Notes: generated by a model from the letters alone, not told the origin. A DNA stretch of 64,000 nucleotides from Hydrogenophaga flava NBRC 102514 (GCF_001571145.1 NZ_BCTF01000020.1:1-64000), one strand, 5' to 3'; positions 8,462 through 16,199 are shown, counted from the first letter of the stretch. Numbers and translations are program-made.

Positions 8462-8497
8462 AAAACCTGCCGCAGAAAGGGCAGGTTTTCGCTTGAC
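8462..8497 (-). promoter_or_regulatory. Conserved hairpin element A (copy 1 of 3)
   Basis: Read on the minus strand: GTCAAGCG, then AAAACCTGCC, an 8-nt loop and GGCAGGTTTT. The 10-bp arms are perfect. The same 18-base left half (GTCAAGCGAAAACCTGCC) is repeated upstream of the secretion operon (47683-47720) and of the relaxase unit (47983-48019). Here it sits 39 nt upstream of the PH-domain gene. It could be an operator, a leader hairpin or a short terminator behind umuC. Confidence 0.7.
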
Positions 8498-8596
8498 ACG
8501 GGAGTGGGAATCTGCTTGAGAAGGGTCTACCAATCGGCAAGCTATCTAGTTGTAAATGGCACAAACCACGTCTCAACCCGAGGAAGATTGATACGG

Positions 8597-9907
8597 CTAA
8601 GCCCTAGCCACGGGCACGTCGGCCAGGCAGGTGGTGTATGCCGGTGTCCGGCGCTCCTGCTTCATCGTCCACACCCGATTCGCTCCCGGTTTGCCGGTTC
8701 CACCGGAGTGCACGGTCCCTTTCCCGAATCGGGTGTTGATCAGGTCCATGGCCGCCATGAGCCGTGAACGATCGCGCGTCGTCGGCGGCTCATTCGGGTC
8801 GCCCAGTTCCAGCTCCCTCTGTTGCACGCTGGCCGGCTGCAAATCGATCAAGATGACGCCCGCCTTGATGAACTGGTAGCCGGCCACGTACATGAACCGC
8901 ATGCCGTCGGCCGCGGCCTTGGCCAGCGCCAGGGTGTCGTCGGTCGGTCTGCGCAGCGGTACCACCACACTGCGTGAGCACTGGGGCCCTGGACGATAGG
9001 GCGAGGTGTGCATGAACACCAGCAGCTCGGTGGCCAGGCAGTTCTGCTTGCGAAGCTTCTCAGCGGCCCGCGCTGCAAACTCGCTCACGGCCTCGATCAG
9101 CGGGGCGAGCTGGTGAACCGGCTTGCCGAACGAGCGTGTGCAGGCGATCTGCTGCTTTGGGCCCGGGGCATCGTCCAGATCAATGCACGGTTGCCCCTGC
9201 AGCTCCCGCACCGTCTTCTCCAGGGTCACGCTCCAACCCCTTCGCGCAGTGGCCGGGTCCATCCGGGTCAGGTCCAGCACCGTGCGGATGCCGCCTTCCC
9301 TGAGCTGTTCGGAGATCCGCGGACCTACACCCCAGACATCCCCCACGTCGGTCGCCTGCAGCAGGTCGTCCAGGTCCTGGGCGGGCAGGGCGGCCAGGTT
9401 GAACACCTGGGCCAACTCCCTGGGGTAGCTGCCTGGCTTGCGCTCGGCGGTCTTGGCGATGTGGTTCGCCAGCTTGGCCAGCGTCTTGGTGGGCGCCATG
9501 CCGATGCAGGTAGGGATGCCAGTCCACTGCAGGATGCGCTCGCGCACCTTGCGGCCTCGCACCACCAGGTCGCCGCGCACACCGTGCAGGCCGATGAAGC
9601 TCTCGTCAATCGAGTAGATCTCCTGGGTCGGCCCCAGGCCCGCCGCCAGGGTCATCATGCGGTCGCTCATGTCCCCGTACAGCACGAAGTTGGCCGACAG
9701 TCCCACCAGCCCGGCCGACTCTTCGAGGTGGCGGATCTTGAACCAGGGCGCGGCCATCTTGATGCCCAGGTCCTTGGCCTCGTTGCTGCGAGAGATGGCG
9801 CAACCGTCGTTGTTCGACAGCACCACGACCGGGCGCCCGTTCAGGCTGGGCCGGAACACCCGTTCGCAGGAGACATAGAAGTTGTTGCCGTCGACCAGGG
9901 CGTACAT
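8597..9907 (-). CDS. umuC: DNA polymerase V catalytic subunit UmuC
   Basis: Y-family error-prone polymerase that copies past DNA lesions. 436 residues, close to the usual length. It starts MYALVDGNNFYVSCERVF, with the catalytic acidic residues expected in the DGNNF segment and in YSIDESF; ARG-type helix-hairpin-helix (VWGVGPRISEQL) and the UmuC C-terminal part (RSFGKPV, PRTAW-like region) follow. I chose ATG at 9907, with GAGGA upstream at proper spacing; an in-frame GTG lies 6 nt earlier. It is directly downstream of umuD with a 31-bp gap, so the two form one LexA-controlled operon. Such mobile umuDC pairs raise mutation rates after DNA damage. Confidence 0.92.
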   Translation of the reverse strand: MYALVDGNNFYVSCERVFRPSLNGRPVVVLSNNDGCAISRSNEAKDLGIKMAAPWFKIRHLEESAGLVGLSANFVLYGDMSDRMMTLAAGLGPTQEIYSIDESFIGLHGVRGDLVVRGRKVRERILQWTGIPTCIGMAPTKTLAKLANHIAKTAERKPGSYPRELAQVFNLAALPAQDLDDLLQATDVGDVWGVGPRISEQLREGGIRTVLDLTRMDPATARRGWSVTLEKTVRELQGQPCIDLDDAPGPKQQIACTRSFGKPVHQLAPLIEAVSEFAARAAEKLRKQNCLATELLVFMHTSPYRPGPQCSRSVVVPLRRPTDDTLALAKAAADGMRFMYVAGYQFIKAGVILIDLQPASVQQRELELGDPNEPPTTRDRSRLMAAMDLINTRFGKGTVHSGGTGKPGANRVWTMKQERRTPAYTTCLADVPVARA

Positions 9908-9938
9908 GGCCACATCCTCAGCACCTTGGGCGATTCAC

Positions 9939-10379
9939 TCAGGCGACGAAGCGCTTGATGCAGCTCGTGGCCACACCCCAGACCTCGATGGTCTGTCCGT
10001 CCTTGGGCACGATGTCCGGGAAGGTGGGGTTCGCTGCCTTCAGCCGCATACGGCCAGCGCGCTGGTGCAACTGCTTGACGGTGAAGTCCCCGTCCACCAC
10101 CGCGACCACCACATGCCCGTGCACGGCTTTGAGCGCTCGGTCCACCACCAGCAGGTCGCCGTCATTGATCCCAATGTCCTGCATGGAAGAACCCGCCACG
10201 CGGATCAAGAAGGTGGCCTGGGGGTGTGGGACCAGGATCTCCGTCAGGTCCAACCGGTTGACCGCGAAGTCCTCAGCAGGCGAAGGGAACCCGGCCCGCA
10301 CACGGGCCTCCGGCATGGACAGCACCAGCGGCACTGCCGCCAGCGGCTGGGGTGCGGAGCTGATGCAAATACTGTTCAT
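9939..10379 (-). CDS. umuD: UmuD, self-cleaving polymerase V subunit
   Basis: LexA/UmuD-type S24 peptidase of 146 residues. RecA-stimulated self-cleavage is predicted between Ala29 and Gly30 (RVRAGFPSP), with Ser65 in AGSSMQD and Lys102 in FTVKQL as the catalytic pair. All three sites are shifted by exactly +5 from the E. coli UmuD positions (24/25, 60, 97). The cleaved form would bind UmuC. Start ATG at 10379 lies inside the LexA-type box at 10370-10389, so this start could be leaderless; a ribosome-binding site is not evident. A longer upstream open frame has no UmuD-like sequence and was not used. The operon is umuD-umuC. Confidence 0.9.
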   Translation of the reverse strand: MNSICISSAPQPLAAVPLVLSMPEARVRAGFPSPAEDFAVNRLDLTEILVPHPQATFLIRVAGSSMQDIGINDGDLLVVDRALKAVHGHVVVAVVDGDFTVKQLHQRAGRMRLKAANPTFPDIVPKDGQTIEVWGVATSCIKRFVA

Positions 10380-10389
10380 GTATCCAGTA
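10370..10389. promoter_or_regulatory. LexA (SOS) box between umuD and SRAP gene
   Basis: TACTG-N10-CAGTA (TACTGTTCATGTATCCAGTA), matching the LexA pattern CTG-N10-CAG. It spans the umuD start codon and lies 35 bp upstream of the divergent SRAP start at 10424, so one box can serve both directions. Confidence 0.8.
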
Positions 10390-10423
10390 TATCCAATTGG
10401 CCGTTTATGACAAGAATGCGGCC

Positions 10424-11098
10424 ATGTGCTCCAACTACGACGCCTGCACAAACACTGAGCGCCTTCGCCTGCACTTCGGTGTATCGCTGCCGCCAGGGAC
10501 CAACCTGCGCACGGACGTGTGGCCGACCTACTCAGCGCCCTTCGTGCGGCGCCATCCGAACGCCGATGCGGGCGACGACGCCGTACCGCCACGCGAGGCG
10601 CTGCAGGGGCTCTTTGGCCTGGTGCCGCACTGGGCCGGAGAGGTGACCTTCGGGCGGCGCACCTACAACGCCAGGTCGGAGACCGCGGCCGAGAAGCCGA
10701 GTTTCAGAGATGCGTGGCGCAAGGGGCAACACTGCATCGTGCCGGTGGAAGCGGTGGTAGAGCCGGACTGGCGAAGTGGGAAAGTCATCCCGACCAAGAT
10801 CAAGCGCAAGGACGGGTTGCCCATGGGCGTTGCTGGTCTGTGGGCCACCAAGCGGTTGGACTCAGGTGAGGATGTCCTGAGTTTCACCATGCTCACGGTG
10901 AACGCCGACGACCATGAGCTGTTCAAGCACTTTCACAAACCAGACGACGAAAAGCGCATGGTGGTCATCCTGCACGAGCACCAGTACGACGAGTGGCTGA
11001 GCGCGCCTCCGGCCAAGTCCATGGAGTTCATGCGGCAGTTTCCGGCGCACATGCTGATCTCGGTGCCGGATCCGGAGCGGGGGAAACGCAAACGTTGA
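10424..11098 (+). CDS. yedK: SOS-response-associated peptidase (SRAP, YedK/HMCES family)
   Basis: SRAP proteins form a covalent link with abasic sites in single-stranded DNA through Cys2, protecting them. The start MCSNY at 10424 puts Cys at position 2, as the mechanism requires; an in-frame upstream GTG would hide it. Other family hallmarks are visible: FGLVPHWA, TYNARSETAAEKPSFRDAW (the conserved NARSE), HCIVPVEAVVEPDW, TMLTVNADD and KRMVVIL. The length, 224 residues, is normal. It is divergent from umuDC across a shared LexA-type box, so it is expected to be induced by DNA damage. SRAP genes often sit beside translesion polymerases on mobile DNA. Confidence 0.9.
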   Translation: MCSNYDACTNTERLRLHFGVSLPPGTNLRTDVWPTYSAPFVRRHPNADAGDDAVPPREALQGLFGLVPHWAGEVTFGRRTYNARSETAAEKPSFRDAWRKGQHCIVPVEAVVEPDWRSGKVIPTKIKRKDGLPMGVAGLWATKRLDSGEDVLSFTMLTVNADDHELFKHFHKPDDEKRMVVILHEHQYDEWLSAPPAKSMEFMRQFPAHMLISVPDPERGKRKR

Positions 11099-11268
11099 CA
11101 GGGCTGACCAGGCACCGACGCGCTGACGAACATGAGTGCACATCACGGGGATGACGATGAACACGAAGATGGCGAGCGTGGTCGTGCGATTGACTGAGCG
11201 GGCGCCGCATCACCACTGGCGAACTATGATGAACGCCGAACGCCTGGGAAAATCATACTGACGCGCAA

Positions 11269-11541
11269 ATGCCATTTGCAGACAAGAGTCTTCGCACCCG
11301 ACGAGTCCTTCTACCTGATCACAGCCTTCCCAATGTACCGATGGGTGAGCAGCGCTTTCGTCAGTTGATGAGCCAGATAGGTGCGGCCTTCGCCCAAGCC
11401 GATGATGGTGAAGAGAAGCGCAGGCTGGCCAGAGAACGTGAGCGCCAGCATGAGCAGTGGCTGGCACAGCGAGAGGCCGCAATCGTTGAGATCATCACCA
11501 CCATGCGTCAGCTTGGTTTGAGCGCCGAGGACCTGAGTTGA
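11269..11541 (+). CDS. Small coiled-coil protein with H-NS-like end, 90 aa
   Basis: A highly charged helical protein (EEKRRLARERERQHEQWLAQREAA) that ends in VEIITTMRQLGLSAEDLS. That end resembles the segment IxEIxxxMxxyGLtaxDL at the close of the H-NS oligomerisation region in betaproteobacteria, but the DNA-binding domain that should follow is absent. It could be a truncated H-NS, or an H-NST-like protein that modifies full-length H-NS. The start is uncertain: ATG at 11269, or ATG at 11341; neither has a strong ribosome-binding site. It stands alone between SRAP and intI. The family assignment is tentative. Confidence 0.45.
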   Translation: MPFADKSLRTRRVLLPDHSLPNVPMGEQRFRQLMSQIGAAFAQADDGEEKRRLARERERQHEQWLAQREAAIVEIITTMRQLGLSAEDLS

Positions 11542-11833
11542 GGTTTGGTGATTTGTGCTGCTTGTGCTTTTGACAGCGATCGAAGCATTTTGTTTTTCCA
11601 TCAATACGACTGGTCAAGGCTGCTTGCTGTCGGTGACCTTGAACTCCTGAATGTCGGCAGCCGAGGTCACCTGTCCTTCAAGGATGGAAAGGTCGAGCGA
11701 CCGCTGCACTTCCGTCACCGGCCTCTCGACACATGCCAGCCAAGTCGCGCTCCGAGAACGACTCCTCGCCCCGAGGTGAGCGACTGTGCCCGACCCGAAG
11801 CTGTCCTTTGTCCGCGAGCCTCGAAGTGGTCAC

Positions 11834-12862
11834 TCAGTGCCCATGGGCGAGAACATCAAGCGGGCTGGCCGTGCCGCCCGCAGCCACCTTCAGCACGTGG
11901 GTGTAGATCATGGTGGTGGACACGTCTGAATGGCCCAGCAGTTCTTGCACTGTTCGGATGTCTGTACCCGACTGCAGCAGATGCGTGGCAAATGAGTGGC
12001 GCAGCGTGTGAACGGACACCGGTTTGACAATGCCTGCCATCGGTACCGCCTTTTTCAGCGCGCGCTGCACCCGGTCTTCGTACAAATGGTGGCGCCGTTC
12101 CACACCGCTCCTCGGATCAATTGACAAAGTGGGTGACGGAAACATCCAGAACCAAGCCCACGAATAACCCACCTTGGGATACTTTTGCTCCAGCGCATGA
12201 GGCGTTTCCACGCCGCCGCGCTGCGCCCGCCGATCAGCTTCCCAGAGGGCGCGTGCTGCCTGCAATTGCAAACGCAAGGCCGCAACCAGCGAGCGCGGCA
12301 ACATCACCACGCGATCTTTGCCGCCTTTGGCATCCCGCACGATGATCACTTGGCGGTCAAAGTCCACATCTTTGATGCGAAGACGCATACCCTCCATCAA
12401 TCGCATACCCGTGCCGTAAAGCAATCGGGCTATCAGCGCGGTTACGCCGTCCATCTGCGCCAGCAACCCCGCCGCCTCGTCTTTGGTCAACACGCTGGGA
12501 ATGCGGCGTTTTTGGGTGGGGCGGTTGATGCCGTTCAGCCAGGGCAATTCAATAGCAAGAACTTCCCGGTAAAGAAACAGGATCGCGCTCAATGCCTGGT
12601 TGTGGGTAGACGCTGATACCTTGCGGTCGGTGGCGAGATGCGTCAGGAAGGCCTCGACTTCGCTGGCACCCATCTCGCGCGGGTGCCGCATGGCTCCTCC
12701 ATGGCCCGACCAGCGAATGAAGAAGCGGACCCAGTAAACATAGACCTGCTCGGTGCTGAGGCTATAGTGCATGTACCGAATGCGCTCGCGTAGCTGGTCC
12801 AGAACTCGGGTGGACTGCAGCACAGGCGTGCCGGGTTTCACAGAGTTTTTATAACTGGACAT
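11834..12862 (-). CDS. intI: Integron integrase IntI
   Basis: Tyrosine recombinase that inserts and excises gene cassettes at attI and attC. 342 residues. The N-terminal part ([29 protein letters not shown]) and the core ([50 protein letters not shown] with Tyr320) are intact. The decisive mark is the IntI-only insert near residues 205-245 ([28 protein letters not shown]), absent from XerC/D. The gene points away from the three cassettes, the standard layout. The ATG at 12862 lies inside a LexA-type box, so SOS control is likely; a later start such as GTG at 12841 cannot be excluded. The class appears environmental, not class 1. Confidence 0.95.
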   Translation of the reverse strand: MSSYKNSVKPGTPVLQSTRVLDQLRERIRYMHYSLSTEQVYVYWVRFFIRWSGHGGAMRHPREMGASEVEAFLTHLATDRKVSASTHNQALSAILFLYREVLAIELPWLNGINRPTQKRRIPSVLTKDEAAGLLAQMDGVTALIARLLYGTGMRLMEGMRLRIKDVDFDRQVIIVRDAKGGKDRVVMLPRSLVAALRLQLQAARALWEADRRAQRGGVETPHALEQKYPKVGYSWAWFWMFPSPTLSIDPRSGVERRHHLYEDRVQRALKKAVPMAGIVKPVSVHTLRHSFATHLLQSGTDIRTVQELLGHSDVSTTMIYTHVLKVAAGGTASPLDVLAHGH

Positions 12863-12872
12863 ATATCCAGTA
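12853..12872 (-). promoter_or_regulatory. LexA-type box over the intI start
   Basis: On the minus strand TACTGGATATATGTCCAGTT: CTG-N10-CAG with near-perfect symmetry. The intI ATG falls at the same place in this box as the umuD ATG in its box. LexA control of intI is known for other integrons. Confidence 0.7.
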
Positions 12873-12982
12873 TATTGAGCGGCGAGCGAGTCTGCAAGCC
12901 ACTTTCAGGAGGGACACATGACCAATTTATGGAGCAGCGCCCAACTTATAGAGCAGGTTTTGCTCTGGACATTACGTTAGAC
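12870..12982 (+). other. attI recombination site region
   Basis: The stretch between the intI promoter and the first cassette. It ends in the core GTTAGAC at 12976-12982 (fits GTTRRRY), where the first cassette joins after the G at 12976. A second core-like GCCCAAC lies upstream near 12938. The exact left limit of attI cannot be read from sequence alone. Confidence 0.7.
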
Positions 12983-12996
12983 GGCATTATCGTGCT

Positions 12997-13503
12997 ATGA
13001 CTAAAGCCTACGTTCAAGCAATAGCCGCTAGTAGTTCCGTCACCTCGCTGCTCAATGAGGTGTTAAGAGAGTGCCTGAAAGCAACTCCCCCAGATGGTGA
13101 GCTCGAGATTATTGACGAACGTTACTTTTCCGGAACTTCTGTAACCGCCGAGTACGTGCTCTGCGTTTGCTGCCCAGACGCATTTTTAGTTGCCACTGAA
13201 GCGGTCAAACATTTGGTTGCCTGCAATTCAAATGATCTCTCAATCACTATCTTTCCGCTAAACGAAGACTCGCCCGATCTAGACGAGGTGGTCGAGGTTG
13301 AGGTGAGCTATTACAGAGATGAAACAAAGGTAGACGGCTTTGTTCATTGGACAGATGGTTGTGTACGGCTCGTACATCGGCCCTCCGGCGTTGATGCCCG
13401 CTGTCAAGCCCATCGAAACAGAGCTAGGAACTATGCTGAAGCGCTCTCCTTCCTCAAGGCCAAACTCTCAGCTCATAGTAGAACGAAGAGCCATGCCGTC
13501 TAA
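12997..13503 (+). CDS. Integron cassette 1 protein, with a release-factor-like C-terminal region
   Basis: 168 residues, the only gene in cassette 1 (12977-13581). The N-terminal ~110 residues are unrecognised, acidic and slightly cysteine-rich. The C-terminal region, VRLVHRPSGVDARCQ followed by AHRNRARNYAEALSFLKAKL, aligns without gaps to the stretch of class-I peptide-chain release factors that follows the GGQ loop (VR-x-xH-x-P-x-G, CQ, N, A-x-A, LKAKL). No GGQ motif is present upstream, so it should not release peptides by the normal chemistry. Ribosome binding is a possible inferred role. The ATG is 15 bp after the attI core; the stop overlaps attC1. Function is unknown. Confidence 0.75.
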   Translation: MTKAYVQAIAASSSVTSLLNEVLRECLKATPPDGELEIIDERYFSGTSVTAEYVLCVCCPDAFLVATEAVKHLVACNSNDLSITIFPLNEDSPDLDEVVEVEVSYYRDETKVDGFVHWTDGCVRLVHRPSGVDARCQAHRNRARNYAEALSFLKAKLSAHSRTKSHAV

Positions 13504-13587
13504 CACTACAGTCGAGAGGGACAGCCAAAAGCTGCGCTTTTGGTTCCCTGCGCTGCGCTCCGGCTGCCCCTCACTTCCACGTTAGGC
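13498..13587 (+). other. attC1 (59-base element), 90 bp
   Basis: Outer cores GTCTAAC (13498-13504) and GTTAGGC (13581-13587). GTCTAAC is the reverse complement of the GTTAGAC that opens this cassette at 12976, as expected for a true cassette. The interior is strongly palindromic (CCAAAAGC/GCTTTTGG) and shares sequence with attC3. Confidence 0.9.
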
Positions 13588-13606
13588 CTCTACACCAAAA
13601 TAAATT

Positions 13607-14548
13607 ATGTATCACCGCAGCAGCGCAATTCTTTGCTTTCAAAACTTCAAGGAAGCAGCGTTGTACTTTGACCAAGTCCTGCCACTCAATATGGGTCGAA
13701 TGCAGGGTGACCCGGATATCGGCGACATTCTCGTCGGCTACCCCGAGTCCATTCCGTCTGCTGCGCTTTCGCACCTAATAGATGGAGTCGAAGGAAATAC
13801 GGTTACCTATAGCCATGCCACTCGGGTCATGGAATTCACCGCGGACAAGTGGGTTGAGTTCGCAAAGAAGGTATCTCCATATGCGCAATTGTGGGCACCG
13901 GACCCGCGTCGCGAAAAGCAGCATGACCCGCAAGAAGAGCACCAGAAGCTATTAACTGCGTACCTATCGGACGCCCACCTTAATGGCGGAGCACCAATAC
14001 GCCAAGCACTTAGCGAATACGCCAATGCGCTTGGCGTACAGAACTTCTCCGTCGCCCTACCTACCGCTGTAAGCGGGAATGAAGCCGATCCAAGTCTGAT
14101 GCTCTCAAACCTGCAGTTGATCGATGCAGCCTCTGCTGACTGGCGTCAAATCCTAGACGTCCGCAAGGACGACACATCGCGGAAGAAGCTAGCTCGTCTG
14201 CGCCTATTTCTGCACGAGGACTTTCAAGGCAAACCCGCCACTTTCATCGAGGACGATCTGCTTCGTCGAGTCGAAGACTACGAGTTAACCACCAAAAAAT
14301 TTGGCTTCACTACGTTCACCTCCTCTCTTGGCATGCTGCTAGATGCCAAGTCACTTCAAGCTTCTGCTGGCGCAGGTGTTCTAGCCGGCTTTTTTGGCGG
14401 CATAGAGGTTGGACTCCTTAGCGCCGCCGCAATTGAGTTGGGCAAGGTGGCGCTAAACGTCGCTGAGAAGCGCCATGATATGAAGCATTGGCAATCAGGC
14501 CACGAAATGGCTTACGTCTTCGAAACCCGTGACCGCCTTCGCAAATGA
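13607..14548 (+). CDS. Integron cassette 2 protein, 313 aa, unknown
   Basis: The only gene of cassette 2 (13582-14717), unusually large for a cassette. I do not recognise the family. The N-terminus (SSAILCFQNFKEAALYFDQVLPLN) looks like an ordered domain. The middle is hydrophilic and acidic, and residues about 255-285 form a glycine/alanine-rich hydrophobic stretch (ASAGAGVLAGFFGGIEVGLL) that could insert into a membrane or pack as a helix. The C-terminal tail is basic. Cassette genes of this size often encode defence or stress functions, but nothing in this sequence proves one. Base use is lower in GC than the flanking ICE genes, as is common for cassettes. Confidence 0.8.
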   Translation: MYHRSSAILCFQNFKEAALYFDQVLPLNMGRMQGDPDIGDILVGYPESIPSAALSHLIDGVEGNTVTYSHATRVMEFTADKWVEFAKKVSPYAQLWAPDPRREKQHDPQEEHQKLLTAYLSDAHLNGGAPIRQALSEYANALGVQNFSVALPTAVSGNEADPSLMLSNLQLIDAASADWRQILDVRKDDTSRKKLARLRLFLHEDFQGKPATFIEDDLLRRVEDYELTTKKFGFTTFTSSLGMLLDAKSLQASAGAGVLAGFFGGIEVGLLSAAAIELGKVALNVAEKRHDMKHWQSGHEMAYVFETRDRLRK

Positions 14549-14605
14549 ATGGGCAAGTTGTAGGAATGGAACTAGCGATGGGCACCACTGAAAGTCAGCA
14601 GCCTG

Positions 14606-14723
14606 GCCTAACTGGGCGGTCAAGCGGACGCCAACAAAGGCCATGCCTTCGGCATTCTCATGGCCTTTGTTGGTGCCCTGCGCACCTTCGGTGCTCCGGC
14701 GCCGCTTACCTTGGGCGTTGGGC
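14606..14723 (+). other. attC2, 118 bp
   Basis: Outer cores GCCTAAC (14606-14612) and GTTGGGC (14717-14723). GCCTAAC is the reverse complement of the GTTAGGC that opens the cassette at 13581. The interior folds back on itself (ACCAACAAAGGCCATG against CATGGCCTTTGTTGGT). It is longer and different in sequence from attC1 and attC3. Confidence 0.9.
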
Positions 14724-14732
14724 GTCATAGAT

Positions 14733-15173
14733 ATGGCCTACATGATCCAGGCTATCGTCACTAAAGAACGCGACGCGACGGAGCAACTGCCAGAGCATCT
14801 TCGCTGGGTCTCCCTGAAGGCATCGCTTCATATGCTTCCGCTTGGTGATGATGCTGCTAAGTTTCACGGCATCCCATTGCTTCCTTTTACGGACGAAGGA
14901 GAAACCGAAGCACCATCACCACTGGCAAGGCTGTGTGAGGTCTTGAGTCAGAACAGAACCATCGCGTACATTGAGGCAGAGATTTTCGGTGGTTCCGGCA
15001 CTCAAGCGAGTGTCATCTTTAGCAATGGGGTTCAGGTCGGCCAGCCTATCGTGGCCGACGATGCAATCAACCAAGCACTGCGCGGTCTTGGCGTGAGTAA
15101 AGGCAATGCCTTTGATGAGTTCGAGGCTGTGGGGTTAGGGCGACATAGAGACACAGACCGATGGCTAGCGTAA
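14733..15173 (+). CDS. Integron cassette 3 protein, 146 aa, unknown
   Basis: The only gene of cassette 3 (14718-15273). The ATG at 14733 lies 10 bp after the core GTTGGGC; an earlier in-frame ATG falls inside attC2 and was not used. The protein starts MAYMIQAIVTKERD, is soluble and acidic, and has a hydrophobic centre (RTIAYIEAEIFGGSGTQASVIFSNG) and a polar C-terminus. It has no signal peptide or membrane helix. I do not recognise the family. The compact size and mixed alpha/beta look would fit an immunity or binding protein, but this is only an impression from composition. Confidence 0.75.
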   Translation: MAYMIQAIVTKERDATEQLPEHLRWVSLKASLHMLPLGDDAAKFHGIPLLPFTDEGETEAPSPLARLCEVLSQNRTIAYIEAEIFGGSGTQASVIFSNGVQVGQPIVADDAINQALRGLGVSKGNAFDEFEAVGLGRHRDTDRWLA

Positions 15174-15180
15174 CCCTGAC

Positions 15181-15279
15181 GCCCAACAATTCCGTCGAGA
15201 GGGACCGCCCACAAGCTGCGCTTGTGGGTTCCCTTCGCGGCTTCGCCGCTACGGCGGCCCCTCACGTCAAACGTTGAGC
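15181..15279 (+). other. attC3, 99 bp, end of recognisable cassette array
   Basis: Outer cores GCCCAAC (15181-15187) and GTTGAGC (15273-15279). GCCCAAC is the reverse complement of the GTTGGGC opening this cassette. The interior resembles attC1 (CGTCGAGAGGGAC, AAGCTGCGCTT, TTCCCT). No further attC pair was found to the right. Confidence 0.88.
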
Positions 15280-15326
15280 GACTGCTTTCCCGTTTGTGCG
15301 ATGGCAGCTCCTGGCCGCAATCTGAC

Positions 15327-16103
15327 CTACGCAATCGCAGCCAGATAGCCGGCCACCACTTCTGCCCAAAGTTCGGGCTGCTCAACGAGCCCATGCCCGC
15401 CCTTGAGCGCGTGGAACGATCCACTGCCGCCAGCAGCGCGGAAGGCATCGAAATTCGCACGGCATTGGGCAATGCGGTAGTACCTGTCATGGCTTCCATG
15501 CAGCCACAAGGTTCGATTGGTGAACGGGGCGCCGCGAACGAACGCCGTGCGATTTACTTCCGGATGCGTCGGGCAAAGCTGTCCCAGCCATCCCCCGTTG
15601 AAATTGATGGCACCCATGAAGGGGTCGGGTCGTGAACCTGCATAGGCAACTGCAAGCACGCCACCGCGTGATGCACCCGCAATCAGCAGCCGATCTTGGT
15701 CGACATCCCGGCGCTGTTTGATGTGCACCATCACTTCGTCCAGATCTTCAATCGCACGGTCCAGACCCGGAAGGGAAAGTTCGGGCTCGCAGGCGTACTC
15801 GGTTCTGTCGAGCCTGAAGCCTTCGTCGTAAAGGCCCCCAGACTTTCCCCTGCCGCGCCGCTGGGGATAGACGACCATCCAGCCACGATCCAGAAAGAAG
15901 TTTGTGACCGATGGGTTCGTCCTGGTGTGACGGAACAGCGCAGGCCTATTGCCCGACCCCGTGGAGCCATGGTTGAAGATGACCGTGGGATACGGGCCAG
16001 CCGTTGAAGGCTTGCAGACCACCATCTCCAGCTCCACCGGTACGCCGCGCTCGCGAAGTCGCGTCGGAATCATTTCTGTGGTGATGTGGTTTGCGTTTGT
16101 CAT
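15327..16103 (-). CDS. Alpha/beta hydrolase (dienelactone hydrolase / prolyl oligopeptidase-like)
   Basis: Serine hydrolase of 258 residues from MTNANH at 16103 (a longer start at 16139 is possible). The oxyanion-hole stretch TVIFNHGSTGSG, the nucleophile elbow AGASRGG (GxSxG), the acid in WLHGSHDRYYR and the His in LKGGHGLVEQ form a complete triad. There is no signal peptide, so it acts in the cytoplasm on an ester or small peptide that cannot be named. It stands next to attC3 but points toward the integron and has no attC of its own, so it is probably not a cassette gene. It opens the 9-kb cargo block. Confidence 0.8.
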   Translation of the reverse strand: MTNANHITTEMIPTRLRERGVPVELEMVVCKPSTAGPYPTVIFNHGSTGSGNRPALFRHTRTNPSVTNFFLDRGWMVVYPQRRGRGKSGGLYDEGFRLDRTEYACEPELSLPGLDRAIEDLDEVMVHIKQRRDVDQDRLLIAGASRGGVLAVAYAGSRPDPFMGAINFNGGWLGQLCPTHPEVNRTAFVRGAPFTNRTLWLHGSHDRYYRIAQCRANFDAFRAAGGSGSFHALKGGHGLVEQPELWAEVVAGYLAAIA

Positions 16104-16199
16104 GCGGATTGCAACGGGTCTGATTTTGAAAGCCCACATGGCTGGTCAGTTTGGAGTTTCAAAAAGTGGTTGTCTTCAGGAGACGCCTGCCGCTCTGGC

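Noticed and set aside
15327-16103. Hydrolase as a fourth integron cassette in reverse orientation
   Set aside because: No attC with left core GCTCAAC and a matching GTTRRRY right end was found beyond it; the only GCTCAAC, near 15376, is inside the coding sequence.
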